Source of the DNA: Dyella_A ginsengisoli | GTDB lineage: Bacteria; Pseudomonadota; Gammaproteobacteria; Xanthomonadales; Rhodanobacteraceae | Direction of reading: 5' to 3' | Length of the DNA stretch: 64,000 bases | Assembly: GCF_044904665.1 (NCBI RefSeq) | Contig: NZ_JADIKM010000003.1 | Location: forward strand, 558,001-622,000 | In this document: one piece after another, positions 50,058 to 58,598 of the stretch | Layout: each line of letters starts with the position of its first letter | Position numbering within the stretch: the stretch's first letter is position 1 | Notes under the pieces: model-generated | Told to the model about the DNA's origin: nothing | The model's input: only the letters and a program-made list of their open reading frames with translations | Databases searched by the model: none | Translations under genes and position numbers: made by a program

Positions 50058-51766
50058 GCCTGCGGCTGCGGCGGCGCGAGCCGAAAGGACGTCCGGACGG
50101 CTGGACGTCCGACGTGCATCCGGTACTGCAGGCGGTTTATGCCGCGCGCGGCGTGCTCACGCCGGCGCAGGCCGAGCATCGGCTGGCGCACCTGCTCTCG
50201 CCGCAGGCGCTGGGCGGCATGGCGCAGGCGGTGGCACTGCTGATCGAGGCGATCGGCGCGCAGTGGAGCATCGTGGTGGCCGGCGACTACGACTGCGACG
50301 GCGCCACCGGCACCGCGGTGGCGCTGCGCGGCCTGCGCCTGTTGGGCGCTACGCGGGTGACGTACGCCATTCCCAATCGCTTCGTCCACGGCTACGGACT
50401 GAGTGCGGCGCTGGTCGAGTCGCTGCAGCCCACGCCGCAGCTGATCATCACCGTCGACAACGGCGTGGCCAGCGTCGCGGGCGTGGCCGCTGCCCGCGCG
50501 CGCGGCATCCGCGTGCTGGTCACCGACCACCATCTGCCCGGCGAGCAGCTGCCGGCAGCCGACGCGATGGTCAATCCCAACCTGGCCGGCGACGGCTTTC
50601 CCAGCAAAGCGCTGGCCGGCGTCGGCGTGATGTTCTACCTGCTGCTGGCGACCCGCGCGGCGCTGCGCGAGCGCGGCGCCTTCGCGGCGGGTGCGGAGCC
50701 GGACCTCTCCTGCCTGCTGGATCTGGTGGCGCTGGGCACGGTGGCCGACCTGGTGCCGCTGGATTTCAACAACCGCGTGCTGGTGGAAGCGGGCCTCAAG
50801 CGTATCCGCGCCGGGCGCGCCTGCCCGGGCATCACGGCGCTGATCGAAGCGGGCAAGCGCAGCGTGCCCGGCGCCTGCGCCAGCGACCTAGGCTACGTGG
50901 TCGGCCCCCGGCTCAACGCCGCGGGGCGGCTGGAAGACATGAGCCTGGGCGTCGAATGCCTGCTCACCGATGATCCTTCGCGCGCGCAGCTGCTCGCCGC
51001 CGAGCTTGACCGGATCAATCGCGAGCGACGCGACCTGCAAGCCGAGATGGTCGCCGAGGCCGAGCAGATGGTCTTCGGCGCCCGCGCCACCGACGCGGTG
51101 GGCGTGGCGCTGTTCGAGCCGAGCTGGCACGCCGGCGTGGTGGGGCTGGTCGCGTCCAAATTGAAGGAGCGCCTGCATCGACCGGTGATCGCGTTCGCGC
51201 CGGCGAGCGAAGACAACCCCGGCGAGTTGCGCGGCTCGGCCCGGTCGATTCCCGGTTTTCACGTGCGCGACGCGCTGGCGGCGGTCGATGCGCGCCACCC
51301 GGGCCTGATCGAGCGCTTCGGCGGACACGCCATGGCAGCCGGCCTGAGCCTGCGCACCGACGACTTCGACCGTTTCGCCGCCGCGTTCGATGCAGTGGCC
51401 CGCGAATGGCTGGGTGACGAGGTGCTGCAGGCGGTGCTGGATACCGACGGCGAACTGGCACCCGAGCATTTCACGCTGCAGCTGGCCGGGTTGCTGCGCC
51501 ACGCCGCGCCCTGGGGCCAGGCGTTCCCCGAGCCGGTGTTCGACAACCTGTTCGAGTGCCGCAGCTGGCGCGTGATGGCCGAGAAACACTTGCGCCTCGA
51601 TCTGCGCGATCCCCGCGACGGGCGCGTGCACGAGGCGGTGATGTTCAACGCCTATCGCGGCGAGGCACCGCCGCCGGTGCTGCGTGCAGCGTACGAACTG
51701 GGCATCAACGACTGGCAGGGACGCGAGAGCCTTCGCCTGCTGCTGCGGCACATCGAGCCGGCCTGA
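50054..51766 (+). CDS. recJ: Single-stranded-DNA-specific exonuclease RecJ
   Basis: A 570-residue DHH-family 5'-3' exonuclease for recombination and mismatch repair. Motifs are intact: GDYDCDGATGTAVALRGL, VDNGVASVAG, DHHLPG (the DHH), ALGTVADLVPL, and the DHHA1-like GSARSIPGFHVRDAL and RFGGHAMAAGLSL. GTG 50054 overlapping the stop of the rpfE-like gene gives MSLRLRRREP, the usual N-terminus. Confidence 0.96.
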   Translation: MSLRLRRREPKGRPDGWTSDVHPVLQAVYAARGVLTPAQAEHRLAHLLSPQALGGMAQAVALLIEAIGAQWSIVVAGDYDCDGATGTAVALRGLRLLGATRVTYAIPNRFVHGYGLSAALVESLQPTPQLIITVDNGVASVAGVAAARARGIRVLVTDHHLPGEQLPAADAMVNPNLAGDGFPSKALAGVGVMFYLLLATRAALRERGAFAAGAEPDLSCLLDLVALGTVADLVPLDFNNRVLVEAGLKRIRAGRACPGITALIEAGKRSVPGACASDLGYVVGPRLNAAGRLEDMSLGVECLLTDDPSRAQLLAAELDRINRERRDLQAEMVAEAEQMVFGARATDAVGVALFEPSWHAGVVGLVASKLKERLHRPVIAFAPASEDNPGELRGSARSIPGFHVRDALAAVDARHPGLIERFGGHAMAAGLSLRTDDFDRFAAAFDAVAREWLGDEVLQAVLDTDGELAPEHFTLQLAGLLRHAAPWGQAFPEPVFDNLFECRSWRVMAEKHLRLDLRDPRDGRVHEAVMFNAYRGEAPPPVLRAAYELGINDWQGRESLRLLLRHIEPA

Positions 51767-51847
51767 GGCGTCTTCACGCGCCGCCGCTTGCGTTGGGCGG
51801 CAGGGCTAAGGTCCGATGGTGCTCCGATGACTTCATGGAGCACACCC

Positions 51848-52213
51848 GTGATCGAACAGATGACCGACCTGCCTGCTGGCGTTCTCGGCTTTCGCGCCCG
51901 CGGCCAGGTGACCGCCGCCGACTACGAGAACGTGCTGGTACCCGATGTGGAGGCGGCGTTCGCGCTGAACCCCAAACTGCGCCTGCTGTACCACTGCGGC
52001 GACGACTTCACCGGCTTCGACGCCAAGGCGGCCTGGGACGATGCCAAGCTCGGCCTGCGCCACTTCAGCGGCTGGGAGCGCGTGGCGCTGGTGACCGACG
52101 TGAGCTGGCTGCGCTTCGCCGCCAAGGCCATGGGCTTTGCCATGCCGGGCGAATTTCGCCTGTTCGGCAACGCCCAGCTGGACGAGGCGAAGCAATGGCT
52201 GCTGTCGCCGTGA
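51848..52213 (+). CDS. SpoIIAA/STAS-like small protein
   Basis: A 121-residue protein: MTDLPAGVLGFRARGQVTAADY followed by LRLLYHCGDDFTGFDAKAAWDDAK and ERVALVTDVSWLRFAAKAMGF matches the SpoIIAA-like (STAS-related) family, a lipid- or effector-binding domain of unknown role. The GTG at 51848 has GGAG 8 bases upstream; ATG 51827 would add 7 residues. It is 80 bases after recJ. The leader of asnB begins just downstream. Confidence 0.75.
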   Translation: MIEQMTDLPAGVLGFRARGQVTAADYENVLVPDVEAAFALNPKLRLLYHCGDDFTGFDAKAAWDDAKLGLRHFSGWERVALVTDVSWLRFAAKAMGFAMPGEFRLFGNAQLDEAKQWLLSP

Positions 52214-52240
52214 GCGCAAATGGCCGTCCAAAAATAATTC

Positions 52241-52269
52241 TTGCGCCGCAGCATGAGTCGTGATCTAGT
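52241..52269 (+). promoter_or_regulatory. Candidate promoter of the asnB leader
   Basis: TTGCGC (52241-52246) and TCTAGT (52264-52269) are 17 bases apart, preceded by the AT-rich AAAAATAATTC. Start of transcription about 7 bases after the -10 would be near 52276, the leader ATG itself, so the leader peptide might be made from a leaderless transcript (inference). Confidence 0.45.
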
Positions 52270-52275
52270 CGGCCC

Positions 52276-52404
52276 ATGTCCAGTGCTCATGCCCGTACCC
52301 TGAACCTCGCCGATGCTCCGCATCGCGCGCTGGCGTGCGTGGCCAAGGGCCTGAATAACCGCAATGGCAATAACAATCGCCTCTCCGGGCGGGCCATCGC
52401 GTAG
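52276..52404 (+). CDS. Asparagine-rich leader peptide of asnB
   Basis: A 42-codon ORF (start ATG 52276, stop TAG 52402-52404). The peptide begins MSSAHARTLNLADA and later reads KGLNNRNGNNNRLSG: Asn is encoded at codons 10, 27, 28, 30, 32, 33 and 34, so six of eight codons 27-34 (52354-52377) are AAT/AAC. It lies directly upstream of asparagine synthetase and immediately precedes three alternative RNA pairings and a terminator. That is the pattern of a control peptide whose translation speed reports on charged tRNA-Asn. No good ribosome binding site is seen upstream, consistent with leaderless initiation or weak translation. Confidence 0.85.
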   Translation: MSSAHARTLNLADAPHRALACVAKGLNNRNGNNNRLSGRAIA

Positions 52405-52461
52405 ACGCAAGTTTCAGCTCCACATACGCGAAAAAGGCCCGCCCAGTGCGGGCCTTTTTCG
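52337..52461 (+). promoter_or_regulatory. Asparagine-type transcription attenuator
   Basis: Three mutually exclusive pairings are visible. Protector: GCGTGGCC (52337-52344) with GGCCATCGC (52392-52400), one bulge, enclosing the Asn codons. Antiterminator: GGGCGGGCC (52387-52395) with GGCCCGCCC (52436-52444), 9 perfect bp. Terminator: CGAAAAAGGCCCGC (52429-52442) with GCGGGCCTTTTTCG (52448-52461), loop CCAGT, then a U-rich tail. A ribosome stalled at the Asn codons would break the protector, free 52387-52395 for the antiterminator and let asnB be transcribed; fast translation to the stop would allow the terminator. Confidence 0.85.
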
Positions 52462-52550
52462 TTTTGCGGCCATGGATGGCCGGCATGCCGGAAACGCAGG
52501 AGCGGTTTCCGGCCTTCATCCAACGGTTTTGAGGAAAGAGGGGGAAGGCC

Positions 52551-54242
52551 ATGTGTTCGATCTTCGGAATGTTCGACCTGCAACCGGGCGATGACCTTGC
52601 CGGCCTGCGCCGGCAGGCGCTGGAGCTGTCGCAGCGCCAGCGCCATCGCGGCCCGGACTGGAGCGGTGTCTACGTCGACGCCGGGGTGATCCTGGTGCAC
52701 GAGCGCCTTGCCATCGTCGATCCGGCCAGCGGCGCGCAGCCGCTGCGTTCGCGCGACGGTGCGCTGGCGCTGGCGGTGAACGGCGAGATCTACAACCACC
52801 GGGAGCTGCGTGCGGCCAGCGACTACGACTTCACCACCGGCTCCGACTGTGAGGTGATCAACGCGCTGTACCGCGAGCTCGGCGGCGACGCGTTCGTGCG
52901 CGAGGGCGTGAACAGGCTCAACGGCATCTTCGCCTTCGCCCTGTGGGACGGCGCCAGCCAACGCTACGTGATCGCCCGCGACCCGATCGGCGTGTGCCCG
53001 CTGTACTGGGGCCACGACGGGGAAGGGCGCTTGTGCGTGGCCTCGGAGATGAAGGCGCTGGTGGGCGTGTGCGCCGACGTGGCGGCGTTTCCGCCCGGGC
53101 ATGTCTACGACAGCGCCACGGGCGAGCTGCACCGCTACTACGTCAAGCCGTGGCGCGACTACGAGGCGACCCAGGGTCATGCCCCGGAGGGGCTGCGTGA
53201 AGCCTTCGAGCAGGCCGTGCACCGCCAGCTGATGACCGACGTGCCCTACGGCGTGCTGCTCTCCGGCGGGCTGGACTCTTCGCTGGTCGCTGCCTGCGCC
53301 GCCCGCTTCGCTCGCGAGCGCATCGAGGACGACGATCGTTCCGAGGCCTGGTGGCCGCGCCTGCATTCGTTCGCGATCGGCCTGGAAGGCTCGCCCGACC
53401 TCGCCGCCGCACAGATCGCCGCCGACGCGCTGGGCACCGTGCACCACGGCTTCGTCTACACCTTCTGGGAAGGGCTGGATGCGGTGCCGGAAGTGATCCG
53501 CCACCTGGAAACCTACGACGTCACCACCATCCGCGCGGCCACGCCGATGTACCTGCTGGCGCGCCGGATCAAGGCGATGGGCGTGAAGATGGTGCTCTCC
53601 GGCGAGGGCTCGGATGAGCTGTTCGGCGGCTACCTGTACTTCCACAAGGCACCCTCGGCGGAGGCGTTCCACGAGGAGACCGTGCGCAAGCTCGACGCCC
53701 TGCACAGCTACGACTGCCTGCGCGCCAACAAGGCGATGATGGCCTGGGGCGTGGAGGCGCGCGTGCCGTTCCTGGACCTGGAGTTCATCGACGTGGCGAT
53801 GGGCATGGACGCTGCCCACAAGATGGCCGGCACGATGCCGGACGGAAGCCGCAAGATCGAGAAGCATGTATTGCGCGCGGCGTTCGATGGAGCTCTGCCG
53901 AAGGAGATCCTGTGGCGGCAGAAGGAGCAGTTCTCCGACGGCGTCGGCTACGGCTGGATCGACGGCCTCAAGGCGCACGCTGGGCAGGAAGTGAGCGACC
54001 GCGAGTTTGCCGCGGCTGCCTCGCGCTTCCCGTTCAACACGCCGGCGACCAAGGAGGCGTATTTCTACCGCCGCATCTTCGAGCAGTTCTATCCGGGCGA
54101 GGCCTGCGCCGCGACGGTGCCGGGTGGCAAGTCGATTGCCTGCTCGTCGCCGGCGGCATTGGCCTGGGATCCTGCGTTTGCGGCCGCGGCCGATCCGTCG
54201 GGCAGGGCGGTGCGGGGTGTGCATGCCGACGCGCTGGCCTGA
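52551..54242 (+). CDS. asnB: Asparagine synthetase B (glutamine-hydrolysing)
   Basis: A 563-residue enzyme making asparagine from aspartate, glutamine and ATP. The N-terminal glutaminase domain begins MCSIFGMFD with the nucleophile Cys2 and has RHRGPDWSG and VNGEIYNHRELR; the synthetase domain carries the PPi loop GVLLSGGLDSSLVA and GEGSDELFGGYLYFHKAP. Length matches AsnB-type enzymes. The ATG at 52551 follows GAGGAAAGAGGGGGAAGG. It sits behind the Asn-rich leader and attenuator, between the recJ block and prfB. Confidence 0.97.
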   Translation: MCSIFGMFDLQPGDDLAGLRRQALELSQRQRHRGPDWSGVYVDAGVILVHERLAIVDPASGAQPLRSRDGALALAVNGEIYNHRELRAASDYDFTTGSDCEVINALYRELGGDAFVREGVNRLNGIFAFALWDGASQRYVIARDPIGVCPLYWGHDGEGRLCVASEMKALVGVCADVAAFPPGHVYDSATGELHRYYVKPWRDYEATQGHAPEGLREAFEQAVHRQLMTDVPYGVLLSGGLDSSLVAACAARFARERIEDDDRSEAWWPRLHSFAIGLEGSPDLAAAQIAADALGTVHHGFVYTFWEGLDAVPEVIRHLETYDVTTIRAATPMYLLARRIKAMGVKMVLSGEGSDELFGGYLYFHKAPSAEAFHEETVRKLDALHSYDCLRANKAMMAWGVEARVPFLDLEFIDVAMGMDAAHKMAGTMPDGSRKIEKHVLRAAFDGALPKEILWRQKEQFSDGVGYGWIDGLKAHAGQEVSDREFAAAASRFPFNTPATKEAYFYRRIFEQFYPGEACAATVPGGKSIACSSPAALAWDPAFAAAADPSGRAVRGVHADALA

Positions 54243-54311
54243 GCGGTTTGCTATCCTTGCGTGCTTTGACTCCGGCGGCGCGCCCGCGCCGTCCCACCAC
54301 CTGGTTGAATC

Positions 54312-55437
54312 ATGATCGAGACCAATCCGATCCTCGCGCAGATCGCGGACCTTGCCGGCCGCGTCGAGTCGCTTAGGGGGTATCTTTGACTACGCCACCA
54401 AGCGTGAGCGCCTCGAAGAAGTAAGCCGCGAGCTGGAGAATCCCAACGTCTGGGACGACCCCACCCGCGCCCAGGAGCTGGGCCGCGAACGCGCCCGCCT
54501 GGACACCATCGTCAACGGCATCGACCGGCTCACCGCCGGCCTCACCGATGCGCGCGAGCTGGTCGAGATGGCCGCCGCCGACGGCGACGAAGAGACCGTG
54601 GCATCCGTGCAGACGGACGTCTCCCGCCTCGACGCCGAGGTGAACAAGCTGGAATTCCAGCGCATGTTCTCCGGCAAGATGGATTCGGCCAACGCCTTCG
54701 TCGACATCCAGGCCGGCGCCGGCGGCACCGAGGCGCAGGACTGGGCCGAGATGCTGCTGCGCATGTATCTGCGCTGGTGCGAATCGCGTGGCTGGAAGAC
54801 CGAGCTGATGGAGGTCTCCGGTGGCGACGTGGCCGGCATCAAGTCCGCCACCTTCCGCGTGGAAGGCGACTACGCCTACGGCTGGCTGAAGACCGAGATC
54901 GGCGTGCACCGGCTGGTGCGCAAGAGCCCGTTCGACTCGGACAACCGCCGCCACACCAGCTTCACCTCGGTGTTCGTGTCGCCGGAAGTGGACGACGACA
55001 TCGAGATCGACATCAACCCGGCCGACCTCAAGACCGACGTCTACCGCTCGTCCGGCGCCGGCGGCCAGCACGTCAACAAGACCGAGTCGGCCGTGCGCAT
55101 CACGCACATTCCGACCAACACAGTGGTGGCCTGCCAGACCGGCCGCAGCCAGCATGCCAACCGCGACACCGCCATGAAGATGCTTGCGGCCAAGCTGTAC
55201 GAGCTGGAAGTGCAAAAGCGCAACGCCGAGAAGGATGCGCTGGAAGCGACCAAGTCGGACATTGGCTGGGGAAGCCAGATCCGCAACTACGTGCTCGACC
55301 AGAGCCGCATCAAGGATCTGCGCACCGGCATCGAGCGCACCGACACGCAGAAGGTGCTCGATGGCGACCTGGACGAGTTCGTCGAGGCCAGTCTGAAGTC
55401 CGGCCTGGAGGCGGGCTCCAAGCGCATCGACGCCTGA
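54312..55437 (+). CDS. prfB: Peptide chain release factor 2 with programmed +1 frameshift
   Basis: Release factor for UAA and UGA stops, 374 residues after frameshift. The first frame runs from ATG 54312 to an in-frame TGA at 54387-54389; AGGGGG at 54375-54380 and CTT TGA C form the classical frameshift site, after which the +1 frame (from 54388) continues to 55437. The GGQ motif is in SSGAGGQHVNKTESAVR, and SPF codon-recognition is in KSPFDSDNRRH. The frameshift makes RF2 autoregulatory: low RF2 favours shifting. lysS follows downstream in the usual order. Confidence 0.97.
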
Positions 55438-55481
55438 TCCGAACGCGCGCTCCGTTTTCCGAATCCTGCGAGGAGGTACCC

Positions 55482-55766
55482 ATGAAGCGTGGAATGGTCC
55501 TTTCGTTGTTCGTCGTCGCCCTGTCGCTTGCCTGTGCCGGTACGGTGGGCGCCCAGTCGACCAAGCAGGCGATCAAGCACGACGCCAAGACGGCGGGGCA
55601 CGCCATCGGCGACGGTGCCCGCGAGGTCGGCCATGCCACGCGTGACGTGGCGATCAAGGTCGGTCACGGTGCCCGCGATGCCGGACGCGGCATCGGCAAG
55701 GGGGCGCGCGAAGGCTGGGATGCCACCAAGCACGGCTTCAAGGAAGTGTTCCACAAGGGCGGCTGA
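55482..55766 (+). CDS. Small secreted protein with glycine/histidine repeats, hypothetical
   Basis: A 94-residue precursor: signal peptide (residues 1-24, ending VGAQ), then an imperfect amphipathic repeat of 11-15 residues (AIKHDAKTAGHAIGDGAREVG, GHATRDVAIKVGHGARDAG). This heptad/undecad pattern resembles small periplasmic helical proteins. AGGAGGT 4-10 bases before the ATG is a strong ribosome binding site. It lies between prfB and lysS. Function unknown. Confidence 0.75.
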   Translation: MKRGMVLSLFVVALSLACAGTVGAQSTKQAIKHDAKTAGHAIGDGAREVGHATRDVAIKVGHGARDAGRGIGKGAREGWDATKHGFKEVFHKGG

Positions 55767-55838
55767 GCCAGCCGCTCAATGATCCATCCCATCAAGCACC
55801 TGCCGGTGCACGCGCGCCATCCGTAACGGAACCCTGCA

Positions 55839-57356
55839 ATGAGCGAAACCCCCGAGAACCTGCCCGTCGACGAGAACAAGCTGATCGCCGAGCGCCGCGA
55901 GAAACTCAAAGCGCTGCGCGGGCAGGGCATCGCGTTCCCGAACGACTTCACCGTGGACAGCTTCGCCGGCGACCTCAAGGCCGCGTTCGCCGACGCCGAG
56001 CGCTGGACCGCCGAAGCCATCGAGGCGCAAGCGAAGCGCGTGAAGGTCGCCGGCCGCATCGTGCTCAAGCGCGTGCAGGGCAAGGTCAGCTTCGTGCAAA
56101 TGCAGGACATGAGCGGCCGCATCCAGCTGTTCATCCATGCCGGCACCGTGGGCGACGTGTACGAGGCCTTCAAGGGCTGGGACATGGGCGACATCGTCGG
56201 CGCCGAGGGCACCTTGATGCGCACCAAGACCGGCGAGCTGTCGGTCAAGGTGGACGCGCTGCGCCTGCTCACCAAGAGCCTGCGCCCGCTCCCCGACAAG
56301 CACCACGGCATGGCCGACGTGGAACAGCGCTACCGCCAGCGCTACGTCGACCTGATCGTCACCGAGGAGGCGCGCGACACCTTCCAGAAGCGCTCGCGCA
56401 TCATCGGCTACATGCGTCAGTGGCTGGAGGCGCCCGAGCGCCGCTTCATGGAAGTGGAAACGCCGATGATGCACGTCATCCCCGGCGGTGCCACGGCCCG
56501 TCCGTTCGTCACCCACCACAACGCGCTGGACATGGACCTCTACCTGCGCGTGGCGCCGGAGCTGTACTTGAAGCGCCTGGTGGTCGGCGGCTTCGACCGC
56601 GTCTACGAGATCAACCGCAATTTCCGCAACGAGGGCGTGTCGACCCGGCACAACCCCGAGTTCACCATGCTCGAGCTGTACCAGGCGTACGCCACCTACA
56701 ACGAGATCATGGACCTCACCGAGAACCTGATCCGCGACACCGCCAAACAGGTGATCGGCACCACCGAGCTCACCTGGGACGGCGCCGCCATCGACGTCGG
56801 TCCGGCGTTCCGCCGTTGGACCATGGAAGACGCGGTGCTCGAGCACAACCCGCAGATCAAGCGCGAGGAGCTGCGCGACCGCGCCGCGATGGCGGCTCAT
56901 GCCAAGCGCCTCGGCGTGCAGGTCAAGGACGGCTACGGCTGGGGCAAGCTGCTGCTGGAGATCTTCGAGAAGACGGTGGAGCACACGCTGATCCAGCCCA
57001 CCTTCATCACCCAGCACCCGGTCGAGGTCTCGCCGCTGGCGCGCGAGAACGACACCGACCCGGGCATCACCGACCGCTTCGAGCTGTTCGTCAACGGCAA
57101 GGAGATCGCCAACGGCTTCTCCGAGCTCAACGACCCGGAAGACCAGGCCGCGCGCTTCCAGGCCCAGGTCGATGCGAAGGACGCCGGCGACGACGAGGCG
57201 ATGCACTTCGACGCCGACTACATCCGCGCGCTGGAAGTGGGCCTGCCGCCCACCGGCGGCCTCGGCATCGGCATCGACCGGCTGGTGATGCTGCTCACCG
57301 ACTCGTCCTCGATCCGCGACGTGCTGCTGTTCCCCTACATGCGGCCGGAAGCCTGA
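55839..57356 (+). CDS. lysS: Lysyl-tRNA synthetase, class II
   Basis: A 505-residue enzyme. The N-terminal OB-fold anticodon-binding domain (VKVAGRIVLKRVQGKVSFVQ) precedes the class II core: motif 1 near RRFMEVETPMMHVIPGGATA, motif 2 FRNEGVSTRHNPEFTMLE, motif 3 GLGIGIDRLVMLLTDSSSIRD. All are intact. prfB-lysS is a common gammaproteobacterial arrangement; here one small gene lies between. Confidence 0.98.
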   Translation: MSETPENLPVDENKLIAERREKLKALRGQGIAFPNDFTVDSFAGDLKAAFADAERWTAEAIEAQAKRVKVAGRIVLKRVQGKVSFVQMQDMSGRIQLFIHAGTVGDVYEAFKGWDMGDIVGAEGTLMRTKTGELSVKVDALRLLTKSLRPLPDKHHGMADVEQRYRQRYVDLIVTEEARDTFQKRSRIIGYMRQWLEAPERRFMEVETPMMHVIPGGATARPFVTHHNALDMDLYLRVAPELYLKRLVVGGFDRVYEINRNFRNEGVSTRHNPEFTMLELYQAYATYNEIMDLTENLIRDTAKQVIGTTELTWDGAAIDVGPAFRRWTMEDAVLEHNPQIKREELRDRAAMAAHAKRLGVQVKDGYGWGKLLLEIFEKTVEHTLIQPTFITQHPVEVSPLARENDTDPGITDRFELFVNGKEIANGFSELNDPEDQAARFQAQVDAKDAGDDEAMHFDADYIRALEVGLPPTGGLGIGIDRLVMLLTDSSSIRDVLLFPYMRPEA

Positions 57357-57417
57357 GCCTGTTCTGTTCACGGGCGAGCCAATTTGCCTGTCACGCCGCG
57401 GCTACGTCCGCTCTTCG

Positions 57418-57447
57418 CCGTCATTCCCGCGAAAGCGGGAATGACGG
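57418..57447. repeat. Palindromic hairpin, REP-like (CCGTCATTCCCGC...)
   Basis: CCGTCATTCCCGC, loop GAAA, GCGGGAATGACGG: perfect 13-bp stem in the convergent gap after lysS. TCATTCCCGCGAAAGCGGGAATGA is of the type that recurs many times in xanthomonad and other proteobacterial genomes as a REP element; only one copy is in this window. Confidence 0.65.
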
Positions 57448-57528
57448 TCCTCGAGGTTCGCGCGTAGCGCGGAATCGCTGCCACGGCGGCGTGCAAACAG
57501 CGCTTGCGCGAGGCGTCGACGATGCGAC

Positions 57529-58179
57529 TTACCCGGCTGATCGACTCGTGCCGATGCACCGGACGCGCCGCCGCAGCAGAGCCGCCTGCAACACATTGAC
57601 ACTGCTCGAACCTGCCCAGTACAGGCCGAGGCCAGCGGCCAGGTGCCACACCATCAGGAACGAAAACAGCACCGGCAGCATCTGCAGCAGGGTCTTCACC
57701 TGTGCCGGCATCGCGGGGTTGAGCGTGATCGCGGCATAGCTCAGCGCTGCCACGGTCAGCGCAAGCAGGAAATCCGGCCGCGCCAGCCGCGGGATCCACA
57801 GGAACGATCCGGCACCGGCGAGGCCTTGCCGGATCGCGGCATAGATGCCTGCCCCCACGGGTGCCTGCACCGCGGTGACCAGCAGGCCGCTGCCGAGACC
57901 ACCGGCAATGCCGTGCTCCTTGTGCAGGGCTTGGGCGGCGCACGCGTAGGCCAGCGCGTCCTTGCCATGTAGCTCCCGCAGGGCATCAAGCCGGGGCTTC
58001 AGCGCGAGCATCGTCTTTTGCCGATGCCAGCCCTGCTCGGCCAGGCGCAGCGTCCAGGGCAGCAGCGCTAGGCGCACGATCATCGCAAGTGCGATGACGG
58101 CTAGTCCGAAACTGCCGCCCAGCCCGTGCGCCATGAGCGACAACGCGTGGGAGAGACCTTCAACGAACAGAGACCACAT
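57529..58179 (-). CDS. Short YidC/Oxa1-family protein
   Basis: A 216-residue membrane protein, less than half the length of proteobacterial YidC and lacking its periplasmic domain. The 60KD_IMP core is recognisable: FGLAVIALAMIVRLALLPWTLRLAEQGW, a helical hairpin KPRLDALRELHGKDALAYA, and the last helices LPVLFSFLMVWHLAAGLGLYW, close to the YidC end. The conserved Arg in the first transmembrane segment is present (VRLALLP). It may be a second insertase or a remnant; the C-terminal tail is short and basic. Single gene, convergent with lysS. Confidence 0.8.
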   Translation of the reverse strand: MWSLFVEGLSHALSLMAHGLGGSFGLAVIALAMIVRLALLPWTLRLAEQGWHRQKTMLALKPRLDALRELHGKDALAYACAAQALHKEHGIAGGLGSGLLVTAVQAPVGAGIYAAIRQGLAGAGSFLWIPRLARPDFLLALTVAALSYAAITLNPAMPAQVKTLLQMLPVLFSFLMVWHLAAGLGLYWAGSSSVNVLQAALLRRRVRCIGTSRSAG

Positions 58180-58298
58180 GACACGCTTCCTTGTGTGGGC
58201 AAACCGTGCCGAAATCGGGATGGTCGCGCGCTGCTTCAAGCGTGACCGCCGCTGCACCCGCTAAAATGTCGCTTTGCCCGAAGCAGGAGCGTCATCGC

Positions 58299-58598
58299 AT
58301 GTGGTTCGCCGTCCACGCCAAGGATCATCCCGACTCCCTCGCCAAACGCATGGCCGCCCGGCCTGAGCACCTCGCTCGCCTGCAGGCGCTGCAGGCCGAA
58401 GGGCGCCTGCTGCTGGCCGGTCCTTTCCCGGCGATCGCCTCGGAAGACCCCGGCCCGGCCGGCTTCACCGGCAGCTTGATCGTTGCCGAATTCGCCAGCC
58501 AGGCCGATGCCGAGGCCTGGGCCGCTGCCGACCCCTACGTGGCGACGGGCGTCTACGCCCATGTCGAGGTCAAGCCGTTCCGCAAGACCCTGCCATGA
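58299..58598 (+). CDS. YciI-family protein
   Basis: A 99-residue alpha/beta protein with the YciI features: MWFAVHAKDHPDSLAKR, RPEHLARLQALQAEGRLLLAGPF, and the final AWAAADPYVATGVYAHVEVKPFRK. YciI-like proteins use a conserved His-Asp pair for an unknown or dehalogenase-like reaction. The stop overlaps the bolA start by 4 bases (ATGA), so the two are coupled. ATG 58299 follows CAGGAGC. Confidence 0.93.
   Translation: MWFAVHAKDHPDSLAKRMAARPEHLARLQALQAEGRLLLAGPFPAIASEDPGPAGFTGSLIVAEFASQADAEAWAAADPYVATGVYAHVEVKPFRKTLP

Noticed and set aside
54387..54389. In-frame TGA in prfB as a nonsense mutation
   Set aside because: It is the conserved programmed frameshift stop with its AGGGGG stimulatory element, not a defect.
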